Below, one piece after another: positions 53,941 to 64,000 of a stretch of 64,000 bases of DNA. The stretch's first letter is position 1. Each line of letters opens with the position of its first letter. Under the pieces are notes generated by a model. It did not search any database, was not told the origin of the DNA, and saw only the letters and a program-made list of their open reading frames with translations. The DNA comes from Tillus elongatus (Eukaryota > Arthropoda > Insecta > Coleoptera > Cleridae). The position numbers and the translations under genes are program-made. The DNA is taken from the NCBI GenBank assembly GCA_964006375.1, contig OZ023264.1, forward strand, positions 175,207,510-175,271,509. Direction: 5' to 3'.

Positions 53941-54009
53941 ACTTTTTTTTATTTGGTTACGTGGACTGCAGTTTCGAACTGTCCCGGTTCATCATCAGTG
54001 TGTTATTAG

Positions 54010-54010
<1 letters not shown>
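53941..54010 (-). mobile_element. Short PLE-end remnant with hammerhead
   Basis: A ~65 bp foreign segment between a terminal module and a type-1 block. It consists almost entirely of a hammerhead motif. Confidence 0.45.
53961..53999 (-). ncRNA. Hammerhead ribozyme motif
   Basis: Minus strand: CTGATGA (53992-53998), T, stem II GAAC...GTTC, GAAA, CTGCAG forming a small stem III, then GTC and CACG. The core is complete, but the 5' strand of stem I (ACA) does not pair with the 3' side, so stem I was probably lost at a truncation. Confidence 0.5.
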
Positions 54011-54665
<655 letters not shown>

Positions 54666-54669
54666 TCTT

Positions 54670-55050
54670 TCGTTAGAACTTTCCTTGGAAGTAATTCAAA
54701 AATGGTTCTTCAAGATTATTTACAATAAACATCGCCTGTATCCATCAAACCAGCTGTTTATAAAATCTGGCAGACTGTACACGAGACAGCTTTACTTTTA
54801 TGCACTATGTGTCGAACTATATAGGCGAAAGAATACAATCCAGTTTAGGCAGTACGATTACGGCACACGGTATTGCCGTACTGTAAGCCACAGGTCAGAG
54901 AAAGCATAAAGCAGTTGGTAAAAGATCTTGGATACAAATGATCTCTGTGGTACATGATGAACTACCTAATGGAGTCAAATCAGCCCATCGCATGAATTCT
55001 TATAAAAAAAAGTTGAAATATGGATATTTAGTAAACCAAGAAAGGAAATA
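54670..55050 (+). pseudogene. LINE pol C-terminal remnant
   Basis: VIQKWFFKIIYNKHRLYPS, SGRLYTRQLYFYALCVE and QYDYGTRYCRTVSHR are the C-terminal region downstream of RT in some insect Jockey/CR1-like LINEs. The frame stops at 54909. Weaker similarity (KKKVEIWIFSKPRKE) appears in a shifted frame to ~55050. No catalytic residues are included. Confidence 0.6.
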
Positions 55051-55576
55051 AATGACGCTGTGATCGTCAGAAACTAGCAGGGGAATTGTGAAGAACAAGA
55101 GGCAAACCATTCTTACTCAAACAGATTGGGATAATAGTGGAGTGTAATTATTTGGAGGTGTAACTGGGTGAAAAAGATGGGATATAATTATTGTGTGGGT
55201 TTCCCGTTCGTGGAGGTGGCTTGTGTGCTGTGCTGTATGTATGCGTCTCTGCTTACGTCTGTATGTTTGCGTGTGCGAATGTATGTTTAGCCTAAAGCAC
55301 GCTTATCTACAAGAAGATTATAATAGCGCTAAATTGCACTGACTCCTTATGGAGTGAATAATTTACTATTAACATTTAACAGACTAAGGAAAAAAAGTTA
55401 AAAACGGTATGCTGACTGTGTTTTATGTCTCTTCGTCTGAGACTGTTTCTATTGTGGGGACGTATCTTTGTCAAAAAAAAAAACCTCACGCAAAAGTGCG
55501 TTTTGTGTGTACGTCATTAATATTACTTTATCTCATTTATATGAAATGTACATGAATTGGAAGGAAAATAAACACT

Positions 55577-55968
<392 letters not shown>

Positions 55969-55969
55969 T

Positions 55970-56061
55970 TTCAGTGAATTTTTATTTAAAAAAAATTCAC
56001 TAATAGAGAGGTATCGAGTGCGAACTAGGACCCCTAGAACCCATATCCTGGGTCAGTTTCA

Positions 56062-56149
<88 letters not shown>

Positions 56150-56617
56150 CCGTCTGATAACTCAAAAAATAATTAACCAATTTCAATGAAACTCGGCAAG
56201 TGCGTTTCTTTTGTTAAGGGCTTGGATGGGTTTGTTAGCCAGGAAAATCTAACGAGGTTCTCCGGGAAAATTTTGAGTTTTCTTTAAAAAAAAATTTTTT
56301 TCTCCGAAAATAACAAAGCTGCTTCAATAAAATTTATTACGTATGTTGCTTTTAGAGAGACCTTACTACGTACCAAAACTCAACTTTCTAAGTTTATAGA
56401 AAATTGAGTTATTCAAATTTTAAATTTTTTTTCAAAAAATTTTTTTTTTCTCCGAAAATTACAAACTTCTTTAAATGAAATTTGGTGGATATCTTACCCT
56501 AGGAAAGACCTTACTTCATACCAAAATTAAACTTTCTAAGTTTATAGAAAATTGAGTTATTCAAATTTGAAGCATTTAATAAAAATTCACTACCATAACG
56601 CACTTGCTGCGTCCCGA
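55970..56617 (+). repeat. Compact (TA)n element, ~645 bp
   Basis: Hairpin AGTGAATTTTTATTTAAAAA with its return arm (55972-56003), CCCCTAGAACCCATATCC block, (TA)n 56065-56145, a CGTCTGATAACTC flank, a shortened interior with two related blocks (CCTTACTACGTACC / CCTTACTTCATACC), and closing CGCACTTGCTGCGTCC. The shortest copy with both ends. Confidence 0.7.
56065..56145. repeat. (TA)n tract
   Basis: 81 bp of TA. Confidence 0.97.
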
Positions 56618-56619
56618 GC

Positions 56620-57028
56620 TTTTTTTTTGAGATGACTTTATGGCAGGCATTTTAATGATTCTGGGTAGAAAAATTTAATTTCAGGTTTAGTTATAATTCA
56701 CGGTAGTTACTATACATTTAAAAAATTAAGTAATTAACTAAACTAAGTACAGTGTTACATGAAGAAATGAGATTTGTCATCACAATTACGTATAAATGCC
56801 TCAATATAATTACCTAATTTTAACAACTCTATGCATAGTTATTAAACATTCCTCATTGCAAATTCTAATGAGATATTTTCATTTCAGTCACGCAATCACC
56901 TTGTCGTAAGAGATTAGATATTTGTATTTGTCGGCGGTTAAGATGTAAAGTAGATGACCAAAATATTTAAACATAAAGATTCACCGAGAACCGAACAAAA
57001 ATTCCTTTATTTTATTTAGAAAATAAAT
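56620..57028. other. Unassigned DNA
   Basis: No repeat or coding signal. Confidence 0.4.
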
Positions 57029-57029
57029 T

Positions 57030-57324
57030 CTGGACGCAGCAAGTGCGTGATGGTAGTGAATTTTCATTAAAATGTTTTTTTAAGAAAGCAGGCATCAAAT
57101 TTGGTTACCAGTATAATCTATATAGTAGAAACAATGTGCCATTTTCATCATTCATCAAAATAACTTTATTGTTTGAAAATGTACACAAATTCCTGAAGGT
57201 AAACTTAAAGTGTTCCCGAAAAAACTAATTTCTTGGTCAACCTTATAGGTTAATAGCAAATTGAGCCATTCAAATTTGAAACATTTAATGAAAATTCGCT
57301 ACCATAACGCACCTACTGCGTCCC
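57030..57324. repeat. Terminal module, near-complete (295 bp)
   Basis: CTGGACGCAGCAAGTGCG to CGCACCTACTGCGTCC, standard interior. Confidence 0.75.
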
Positions 57325-58170
57325 GAATTTCTTTTCTTACAAACATGCATTATATTTGGATAGAAAATGCAATAACATAAGGCGTGTTCGATTATACAGG
57401 AAAGGAAATTTGTATCACCAACGACTTATGGGCTGTCCTGTGATTGTAGAAATATTTTTTAAGATGTAGCTCAAGACACCCTATAATTAACGTATATGTA
57501 TTTTTTCGTATCTTGTATAATAACGGATATATTGAACTTTATTGATTTTTTTTTACAAAAATTCGACAAAAATTATATACCGATAAACTCTATAGCTAGA
57601 CTACTGCCAAAGCAGTGCTATCGGGGCGGCAAGGACGCGGACGAGCCCTGAGGGAACAAAAAAAAACTGCCAAAGCATCAGATAAAGGGTCTATTTGAAA
57701 TGAATTTTCTGGAAATACTTTAGTAAAATGAAGGACAATGACGGTTGAAGCTAAGACTTCAGGGTTTGTAAAACATTCTTCTGGAGACATTTTCTTTTCA
57801 TAGCCCGTATTAGTTTTAAGTGCTTTGCCTAAATATTACCATTTTTGACGTTTTAAATCGCGTTTCGAGGAAAGCCCCAATTTATTTTTTCTTAAATCCC
57901 TACAAATTTTTTGTCTTTTAACTTGCAGAGCTAAATTTTTGTAGCTAATTTACACATAATGACATAAACCTGAGTACCAAATTTGGTTGCTTTTACTTTG
58001 TTATTTCCGGTGATAAAAATGTTTGTTGAAAGAAAACACAACATTTTCCGAGAAAACCTGTGCCGAATTTGCGGGCTAACAAACTTATCCAAGCCACTTG
58101 CAAAAGGGAGGTATTCTCCAAAATCGGCCCATTTTTTTTGAGTTCTCGGTGTGATACACACATACACACG

Positions 58171-58171
58171 C

Positions 58172-58265
<94 letters not shown>
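58171..58265. repeat. (TA)n tract
   Basis: 95 bp of TA with one ACATA. Confidence 0.97.
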
Positions 58266-58269
<4 letters not shown>

Positions 58270-58423
58270 CTGACCCCGAAAATGTGTTCTAGGGGGCCTA
58301 ATTAGCGCTCATTTGAAAAAAAATTTTCAAAATTCAAAAGTCGGGATCTCCCCATTAGTGATTTTTTTTTATTGAAGGAAATTAAAGGCTTTTACTACCA
58401 GACAAACTGATTTATTCTTAAAA

Positions 58424-58463
58424 CCCTACGCGTTTCAACACTTTATCGTGCCATCTTCAGGGG
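58424..58463 (-). ncRNA. Hammerhead ribozyme motif, left of pair
   Basis: Minus strand: CCC, CTGAAGA, T, stem II GGCAC/GTGTT (two G-T pairs), GAAA, CGCG-TA cleavage side, GGG closing stem I. Core complete; mirror image of 58487-58526. Confidence 0.6.
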
Positions 58464-58486
58464 TTTAGACAAATTTCCTGTTTAAA

Positions 58487-58526
58487 CCCCTGAAGATGGC
58501 ACGATAAAGTGTTGAAACGCGTAGGG
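58487..58526 (+). ncRNA. Hammerhead ribozyme motif, right of pair
   Basis: Same sequence as the left partner but on the plus strand: CTGAAGA at 58490-58496, GAAA at 58514-58517. The cores point away from each other with 23 bp between. Confidence 0.6.
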
Positions 58527-58764
58527 TTTTAAGATTAAATCAGTTTGTCTGGTAGTAAAAGTCTTTAATTTCCTTTAATCATGTCAAACCCGGACGTTAT
58601 GACGTTCAGAAATAATATGTGATTTTTTTAAGAAAATTCACTAGAGTATATTCAGCTAACACAAAAATTACATGCAACAAATTTGTAAGGTATGCAGTGT
58701 GGAACAGATAAATGGAATCTATTCAGTATCTCAATTAATGTGCGTAGTTATAAAAAAAAAAGTC

Positions 58765-59022
58765 TGCACGCAGCAAGTGTGTTATAAAAGTGAATTTTCA
58801 TAAAAATGTTTTTAATAGCAAATATGTCTCTCTAACGCAAGGAGGCATCAATCTGGCTACCGGTATAGCCTATATAGTACAAAGAATGTACCATATTTTA
58901 CCAAAATGACTTATTGTTTGAAAATGTACATTTTCCGAAAATAAACTTAAAATATTGGTTTCCTAGCCAACAACCCTTAGGTTAATAGCAAATTGAGTTA
59001 TTGAAATTTAACTAAACATTAA
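58765..59022. repeat. Terminal module, 3' end lost
   Basis: CTGCACGCAGCAAGTGTG start and standard interior to TTGAGTTATTGAAATTT; replaced at ~59022 by a PLE end. Confidence 0.65.
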
Positions 59023-59200
59023 ATGAAAGGCTTCTCTCCAGACAACAAATTTATCTAAAAATATTTTCCGACGCTTTTCGACACTCTAAGAGGTCATCTT
59101 CAGGGAATAATTTTGATCAGTTTTTGAAATTGAATTTGAAACTATATAAAAATCTCAATAGGCAGAAACTTCATCTATTGTACTAGAGGTTCTGCAAGAC
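59023..59200 (-). mobile_element. PLE-end fragment
   Basis: AACATTAAATGAAAGGCTTCTC resembles the outer end of other PLE fragments; hammerhead inside at 59066-59107. Confidence 0.45.
59066..59107 (-). ncRNA. Hammerhead ribozyme motif
   Basis: Minus strand: TTCC stem I, CTGAAGA, T, stem II GACCTC/GAG(T)GTC with one bulge, GAAA, AGCGTC, GGAA closing stem I. Core bases conserved; the first stem III pair (A-G) is weak. Confidence 0.45.
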
Positions 59201-59677
59201 TACATCTGAATTCGCCAGATCGTTTTCGAGTTATTTTGAAAAAAACAAAATTTGTCGATTTATTTTTTGTTCAATATCTAAGTAGGCGGTGATCTGTCAT
59301 GTCTAAGACGTGCACATTATTAAGACACTTTTTACAGAGTAACCTTTTTGTACTATTCCGAGCTTGGGATTGTCACTTGTTTTTGAGCTACATGTATCAA
59401 AGTTTGTTTTTATTATGGCAGCCATATTTGATTTTTGCTCATGTGATGTCCTGTGATAAGATCTTTCGAATGATGTACAATATGCTTGAGAAATCTTGTA
59501 ATTGCACTGAAAATTTTGAGAAAAACCGTTTTCAGGATAGTAGGCAATGAAATCCAATACCAGAAAACAAATCACGAAAAAAAATTGTTCCAAAAACAGT
59601 AGGCCATGGAGTCTAACAATAAACTTCTACTTTTACCATAATTTTCCGTAATGATTCACGATAAAAAATATTGTGTA

Positions 59678-60218
59678 AATGACACGATTATTAAAATTTT
59701 GGCACAAAAATTCCTCGACGATTCTATTATTGTGAGCTGGACAACCGTCTTGTTGGTACGAAATCTCGTCTAAATTGTCATGAACTTTTCTGATTGTTGG
59801 TAAGATATCATTTCTCAATAGATTAAGATACCTTTCCCCAGTTAAATTTAAAAAAAAGAACGGGCCAACAATGAAGTTACCTGAAATTTTCTAAAATTAA
59901 CTGTCTAATCTACAAATAAAAATAACAGTTTTTTTTACCTAATAAGCCGCACCAAACTTTAATACCAAATCTGTCTTGCAATTGTCTGTCTTCCTTTAGA
60001 TGGGGATTTTCATTTGCCCAATAATGCCTATTATGGCGATTATACACACCACAATTTGTAAATCTAATTTCATCAGTCCATATTATTTTCAAATGAAAAT
60101 TTGGTTGCTGATTGTAATGCAGAACGGTGAGTTCCTTCTGCGGCTTTGGTGCGCTGATATCGATCGGAAGAGTGACTAATATCAATACCAACATGGAGTG
60201 ATTATGGTTGGATTTCAT
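59678..60218 (-). pseudogene. Mariner transposase core with intron-like interruption
   Basis: The upper block (59939-60218) has PNFHLKIIWTDEIRFT, the first Asp, then RHNRHYWANENPH and FGIKVWCGLLG. The lower block (59678-59880) has FIVGPFF, LTGERYLNLLRNDILPTI and SYQQDGCPAHNNRI, the second Asp. Between them are 58 bp starting GTAAAA and ending TTTCAG; without them the blocks are in one frame. The third Asp and C-terminus are missing, and sequence after NNRVI is unrelated. Upstream of QPNFHLK the frame is scrambled. Confidence 0.75.
59881..59938 (-). other. 58 bp intron-like segment
   Basis: Minus strand begins G-GTAAAAAAAACTG and ends AATTTCAG-G with a T-rich middle. In-frame reading through it stops after GLLGKKNCYFYL; removing exactly GT...AG restores a conserved transposase block. 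Either a genuine small intron or a chance insertion. Confidence 0.5.
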
Positions 60219-60230
60219 CAGAGAAGAAAA

Positions 60231-61834
60231 TTAGCTTTTGTGAAGTGTGGTTGGGTGGGGAAGGGGGGAGCAGGGGTGGGTGAGGTTTTCCGAAGTTGGC
60301 GGTTGTAACCAGAAATCATAATGACAACATTTCACAATAATTCGGGTATAACAGAAGAAATAAGGTGGAATTCTGCATTCTTCGGCGATTTTTAGCGAAT
60401 TTTGATAAACTAGTTTTTTTTCGAAGTGCCATATCTCGGTAACGATTTGACAGACATGTCTGAATAGTCAAGGTAGTAGGAAATTTAACGTTCTATAAAC
60501 AAGTTTCAGATGTTTTCGCCGTAGTATGTAAGGGAAAAAACTTATTAAGGACAAACCGGAGAAAGGTCGAAAATTTTGCACTAACCCCTCCCCCCCGCTT
60601 CTTTTTTGCACAGGGTCTTCGAGGTCCAAAACTTGAGAAAATGTTTATTAGCCATCCTTAAAAAACTGCCCAAAGTTTCATTCACTTTCGACCATTTTCT
60701 ATCTAAAACTACCTGTCGACTGAACTATTTCTCAAGTTCTTAAATAGAACCCGCATAATTTGTTTGAAGAAGCTGGATATTTTCTGGCAGGTATCTAAAT
60801 GTATGAATGTTTAACCCGTAACATAAACGTCTGTGCGGGGTGACCGCGGTACACCGCCTACACTTTTTAAATTTTAGTTGGAAAAAATTGATCAATTTGA
60901 ATGGTGACATTAAAAAAAGTAATGCAATACCTTTCTTTAGGATTACCCAACATATGAGGACTGAAAAAATGTGTTGACTGCATGGTCACGGAAAGGTTAA
61001 ATAACGTATCTACTAACTTTACCGAATTCAACTAATACAAATATTAGTCGGAGATAACATTTCTGGCCGTAAAATTTCAGATCTAAATTTGGAACGAACG
61101 AAACCGCAAACTTTATAGGTAGGTTACAGACTATGAAATAAATTTTTCCGTTTTAACATAAAACTGACTAATGTTATCTCTAAAATAGTATCTTCCTACG
61201 ACATATAATGAACTAAGATATACTATATGATCGTCCTTATTTGGATAGAAACTGTTACTAAAGACAGCTGCGTTACCCAGAAAAGCTGATGACCCAGTAG
61301 AGAAATTTATTGTGCCGATTATAGAGATTCTCCAAACTATCGGTCGATTAAAATTACTATTAGTTACATTATTACCAGGCAGGTATGCCAATAGATAACA
61401 CTGGTAAAGCCGTAATATAACCTTTTTTATTTCCTGTCATACATTCAGAGAAGGAACCGGTTAAGCTAATTAAAATCTAACAAACGAAGCTCACTATCGT
61501 AGCGTATAGTATCGTAGTATCCATCTTAAGATTTATAAATGTTTATTTAATTGAATTGTTAATTAATTATATCGAAAGTGTTGAATTCTTCAGTCGTAAA
61601 TTATATAAGATATCGAAAATCGACGACCGAGTAGCTTTGGTGTATATGTAGTATAAATATCACATAAGAAGACAAATTACGTTGGTCAATTTTATATAAG
61701 GTCCTGGCTGTTATGTACACATATTATTATCTTTTGCTCCTGCTAATGATGATCGTTTGATTAAATCGTTGACTACAACTCCCATAATTTCATAAAATGG
61801 CAAACACAAAGAAATGTTGAAAACCTATTTGATA
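60231..61834. other. Low-repeat DNA, unassigned
   Basis: About 1.6 kb without window repeats. It includes a G-rich patch (60246-60285) and a C-rich patch (60584-60600). The minus frame 61131-61391 has no domain and no coding-like composition that I can see. Possibly host DNA. Confidence 0.45.
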
Positions 61835-61940
61835 TGATTAAGGAAAATTAAAGGCTTTTACTACCTGACAAATGATTTTATCCTTAAACCCTACGCGTTT
61901 GAGCCCATTATTTAGCCATCCTCAGGGGTTTAGACCAGGA
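61835..61940 (-). mobile_element. PLE terminal fragment
   Basis: Starts TTAAGGAAAATTAAAGGC and carries a hammerhead at 61889-61928. Same terminal family as 35405 and 58374, but a single arm. Confidence 0.5.
61889..61928 (-). ncRNA. Hammerhead motif with core mutation
   Basis: CTGAGGA, stem II GGCT...GGGCT-like, CAAA instead of GAAA, CGCGTAGGG. The G12 change should abolish cleavage. Confidence 0.4.
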
Positions 61941-62280
61941 ATGTAAAAACTGGTTGTCAGAAACTATGTTTCTGGTAGGTCTACCATGCGAGTGACATGG
62001 TAACACTGAAACTACAGAAAGAATACAAAGTCCAGCAAAGCTAATGTCAAGATTTACAGTAGCCCTAACGGCCATACAACATTTAAACTGACATTAGTGT
62101 CAGGAGTTATAAAACATTTATATAAATGTACAATTTAAAATTTAAAACGGGACTGGGGTCCCACAATATGAACAATACTCTTATGGAGTCACAAGCAATA
62201 ACTTAAAATCCAAACTATTCAACTACATAAAAGCTATAGACAAGCACAAACATAAAAGCAAAGTAGGCCGTACAGTAATA
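61941..62280. other. Unassigned DNA
   Basis: No repeat family or frame recognised between the PLE end and the LINE tail. Confidence 0.4.
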
Positions 62281-62310
62281 ATAATAATAATTATTATTAT
62301 TATTATTTGG
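62281..62310. repeat. (ATT)n / (AAT)n tail
   Basis: AATAATAATAATTATTATTATTATTATT, an inverted short ATT microsatellite at the LINE 3' boundary. Confidence 0.8.
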
Positions 62311-62509
62311 TCCTTTAGTTACAATTATTGTAAATCGGACAAGTCAAAAACTTACAAGATAAAAAATATACAGAACGTATCACAACTTATCACAAGGGTA
62401 CGTGCCCAAAAATCTAAAATCTAACGAGCTTCACATCACAACAAAAAAGATACGTTCACAGTGCAGCTTCACAAAATTCACTCAAAATATAAAAAACTAT
62501 GAGTAATTA

Positions 62510-62711
62510 AAGCAACCTTCAGTTGCTTTTTAAATTTTTTGTACAATTTGTGTCCTTCAGAGAACAAGGCAGCTGGTTATACAAAAAGCAACCCGCATAA
62601 CATGGCGACTTCTTAAAAAAAGAATGGTGACATTTATTCAGGTGAAAAGTATTTTTTTCACGAGTGTTGTGCTTATGAAAATCCGAGTTGATAACAAATT
62701 TTCTCTTGTTT
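62510..62711 (-). pseudogene. Out-of-frame C-terminus of third LINE
   Basis: Shifted by one base relative to the main frame it reads KNKRKFVINSDFHKH, then TFHLNKCHHSFFKKSPCY and GCFLYNQLPCSLKD before a stop. Colinear with the C-terminal region of such pol proteins. Confidence 0.55.
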
Positions 62712-64000
62712 TTATGAATGTAAGTTCAGATGGAACAAATAAACTGATGTTAACATCATAATGTTATTTTTCTTGAAAATGTCACGACAAGGGTGCCCAT
62801 AAGGTAGATTATATATTAATCTCAGGATTCGTTTCTGTAGCACAAATATTCTATGGCAGTCCGAAGATTGGCCCCAGATAATGATACCGTAACTCATATG
62901 TGAATAGACAGCATCGTAATAGACTTTCAGCAGATGTTCCGAGCTTAAGGAATCTTTAAGCTTCAAAATTGCATAAAACGCGGAATTTAATTTCTTGCAC
63001 ACGTGATCAATCTGGTCTATATATAACAGGCTACTGTCAATTCTAACACCCAAAAATTTTGCCACCTTTTTGAATTGCACAGCATTTCCATTCACCAAAA
63101 TAGTGCTGCCGCACATCCTCTCTCTTCGGTGGCAGTTATGCATTTCAAGAGAAAAAGTCTTGTCATAGTTTAAAATGAGTCGATTTCTATAACACCACTC
63201 ATCAAAAGATTGTACCACTGATTTTAATTTTAATTCAGTTTCCTCCACCGTCTTGCCGTAGACAACAATAGAAGTGTCATCGGCGTACATGAAGACTTTT
63301 CCGTCTTGTATAAATTGCGGCAAATCGTTTACATAGAGTGTAAACAAAAGTGGGCCAATGACACTTCCCTGGGGTGTGCCCATACTTACCCCATATCTTT
63401 GGGAATTAATATTATTCGCTTTTACAAGCAACTGTCTGTTGGTGAGATACGAAAGTAGAAGGTCGTTGCAAGTGCCTCTTATCCCCAACGCCCACATCTT
63501 CTCCTTAACAAAAAAAGGATTTGCTGTGTCAAAGGCACGAGACAGGTCAAAAAATAAGGTCACCGCAATGTAGTTGAGGTCCATTCTTTCATTTACATAT
63601 TGAATGTATTCGATAAGGGCAGTTTCTGCAGAATGATCAGTTCTAAATCCGTGCTGTGATAATGATATAATATTATTAGCGTTTAAAAACTTGACCATCC
63701 TTCTATGTACTGCCCTTTCTATGATCTTTGAAAAAATGCTTAATATAGAGATGGGACGATAGTTCTCCAAATTGGTACTGTCTCCCGCCTTCAACACAGC
63801 AACAACCACGGCCAGTTTCAATATGTCAGGGAATTTTCCCAGACATATACAGGAATTTATAATCTTTGTAAGTGGCGCGGCAAGCTCAACAGCACATTGC
63901 TTAATAATTTTTATTGGAACATCATCAAAGCCGCTTGATCTTTTATTAGGAAGTTCGTTGATGATCTCAATAACTTTACATTCAGTCAAAGGTGTTATAA
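62712..64000 (-). CDS. LINE reverse transcriptase, partial at 5' side
   Basis: The frame is open to the window edge (in-frame codons continue to 63998). RT motifs, numbered from 63989: NYRPISILS at ~76-84, motif A LFFDLSRAFD ending at 154, motif B GTPQGSVIGP at 204-213, motif C MYADD at 234-238. The thumb (KFLGVRIDSSL) and a C-terminal segment (YSHMSYGIIIWG, LQKRILRLIYNLP) follow. It copies element RNA at the nicked target site. It stops at 62712; homologous-looking C-terminal sequence (NKRKFVINSDFHKHNTREK) continues in another frame to about 62510, so a frameshift near 62712 probably truncates it. The RT core is undamaged here. The N-terminal endonuclease, if present, is outside the window. 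Confidence 0.85.
   Translation of the reverse strand, partial: ITPLTECKVIEIINELPNKRSSGFDDVPIKIIKQCAVELAAPLTKIINSCICLGKFPDILKLAVVVAVLKAGDSTNLENYRPISILSIFSKIIERAVHRRMVKFLNANNIISLSQHGFRTDHSAETALIEYIQYVNERMDLNYIAVTLFFDLSRAFDTANPFFVKEKMWALGIRGTCNDLLLSYLTNRQLLVKANNINSQRYGVSMGTPQGSVIGPLLFTLYVNDLPQFIQDGKVFMYADDTSIVVYGKTVEETELKLKSVVQSFDEWCYRNRLILNYDKTFSLEMHNCHRRERMCGSTILVNGNAVQFKKVAKFLGVRIDSSLLYIDQIDHVCKKLNSAFYAILKLKDSLSSEHLLKVYYDAVYSHMSYGIIIWGQSSDCHRIFVLQKRILRLIYNLPYGHPCRDIFKKNNIMMLTSVYLFHLNLHS

Larger units (their letters stand above)
58374..58617. mobile_element. PLE-end palindrome with paired hammerheads
   Basis: Arms of about 90 bp (AAGGAAATTAAAGGCTTTTA... against its inverse ending TTTAATTTCCTT at 58577) around a ~23 bp spacer, plus ~40 bp to the right. 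TGATTTTTTT-type sequence lies on both sides (about 58365 and 58621), consistent with a ~10 bp target duplication. No coding sequence. Confidence 0.65.
57030..58650 (+). repeat. Type-1 (TA)n element with PLE insertion in its terminal hairpin
   Basis: Terminal module 57030-57324, interior (with a ~65 bp GC-rich insertion at 57612-57668), flank, (TA)n 58171-58265, CCCCGAAAATGTG block, GGGATCTCCCCATTAGTG. The hairpin is split by a PLE palindrome and completed at 58625-58648 (TTTTTTTAAGAAAATTCACTA). Confidence 0.72.
59201..60230 (-). mobile_element. Mariner-like fragment, internally deleted
   Basis: 59299-59675 is the sub-terminal region shared with 40142-40510. Directly adjacent at 59678 a transposase catalytic-core fragment begins on the minus strand. 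In the related copy this position is followed by the transposase tail, so the C-terminal coding part was deleted here. Confidence 0.65.
62281..64000 (-). mobile_element. Third LINE (Jockey/CR1-like), 3' part, open at window edge
   Basis: The minus-strand 3' UTR ends in an AAT-type tail at about 62281-62310. The pol frame occupies 62510-64000 and continues past the right edge. Distinct from the LINEs at 8681 and 17470: little shared sequence beyond RT motifs. Confidence 0.8.

Noticed and set aside
61131..61391. 86-codon minus-strand frame in low-repeat DNA
   Set aside because: No recognisable domain, signal peptide or splice context; composition looks non-coding.

Overview
This is AT-rich eukaryotic, almost certainly insect, DNA made mostly of nested transposable elements. 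Nothing looks prokaryotic: there are no operons, Shine-Dalgarno sites or dense reading frames. The evidence for an insect is Jockey/CR1-like LINEs, Penelope-like elements (PLEs) with GIY-YIG endonuclease remnants, Tc1/mariner elements of DD41D spacing, tRNA-derived modules and very long (TA)n tracts. I cannot name the order or species.

The only host coding sequence I can support is one short exon at 34911-35046 (+). It is a predicted signal peptide followed by a good GTAAGT donor, downstream of a GC-richer CpG-containing stretch. If real, the sequence to its right is a first intron filled with transposons.

Layout. 1-3190: unassigned DNA holding a 1.48 kb element (900-2381) with ~330 bp terminal inverted repeats (TIRs) and a CXC-domain gene fragment. 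3213-16440: overlapping copies of a large (TA)n-containing repeat family, interrupted by a LINE at 8681-10475. 16440-17470: quiet DNA. 17470-19980: second LINE copy with a nearly open RT frame. 20867-29646: more (TA)n repeats, a degenerate mariner, a PLE inverted repeat. 29647-31605: truncated mariner. 31610-37040: PLE fragments, several head to head, around the putative host exon. 37040-43375: (TA)n repeats and mariner-end fragments. 43376-49690: palindrome-rich variants of the (TA)n family, one hosting an apparently intact mariner (45019-47088). 49690-59030: further (TA)n repeats, a LINE 3' end with an (ATT)n tail, a PLE palindrome. 59030-60230: PLE end and a mariner fragment with an intron-like 58 bp interruption. 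60230-62280: quiet DNA. 62280-64000: a third LINE running off the edge.

Three points stand out. (1) The (TA)n family has an outer terminal hairpin, a long (TA)n array, sometimes RGAC-rich tracts, and at its other end a module that recurs more than 35 times; this resembles Helentron-associated (HINE / mini-me-like) non-autonomous elements. (2) At least nine PLE-type termini carry recognisable hammerhead-ribozyme cores, several in back-to-back pairs. (3) An intact DD41D-type mariner transposase lies between ~415 bp TIRs that differ at about nine positions by eye, inserted in one of the (TA)n arrays. The (TA)n tracts seem to act as landing sites for TA-targeting transposons and as junctions between different repeat types.
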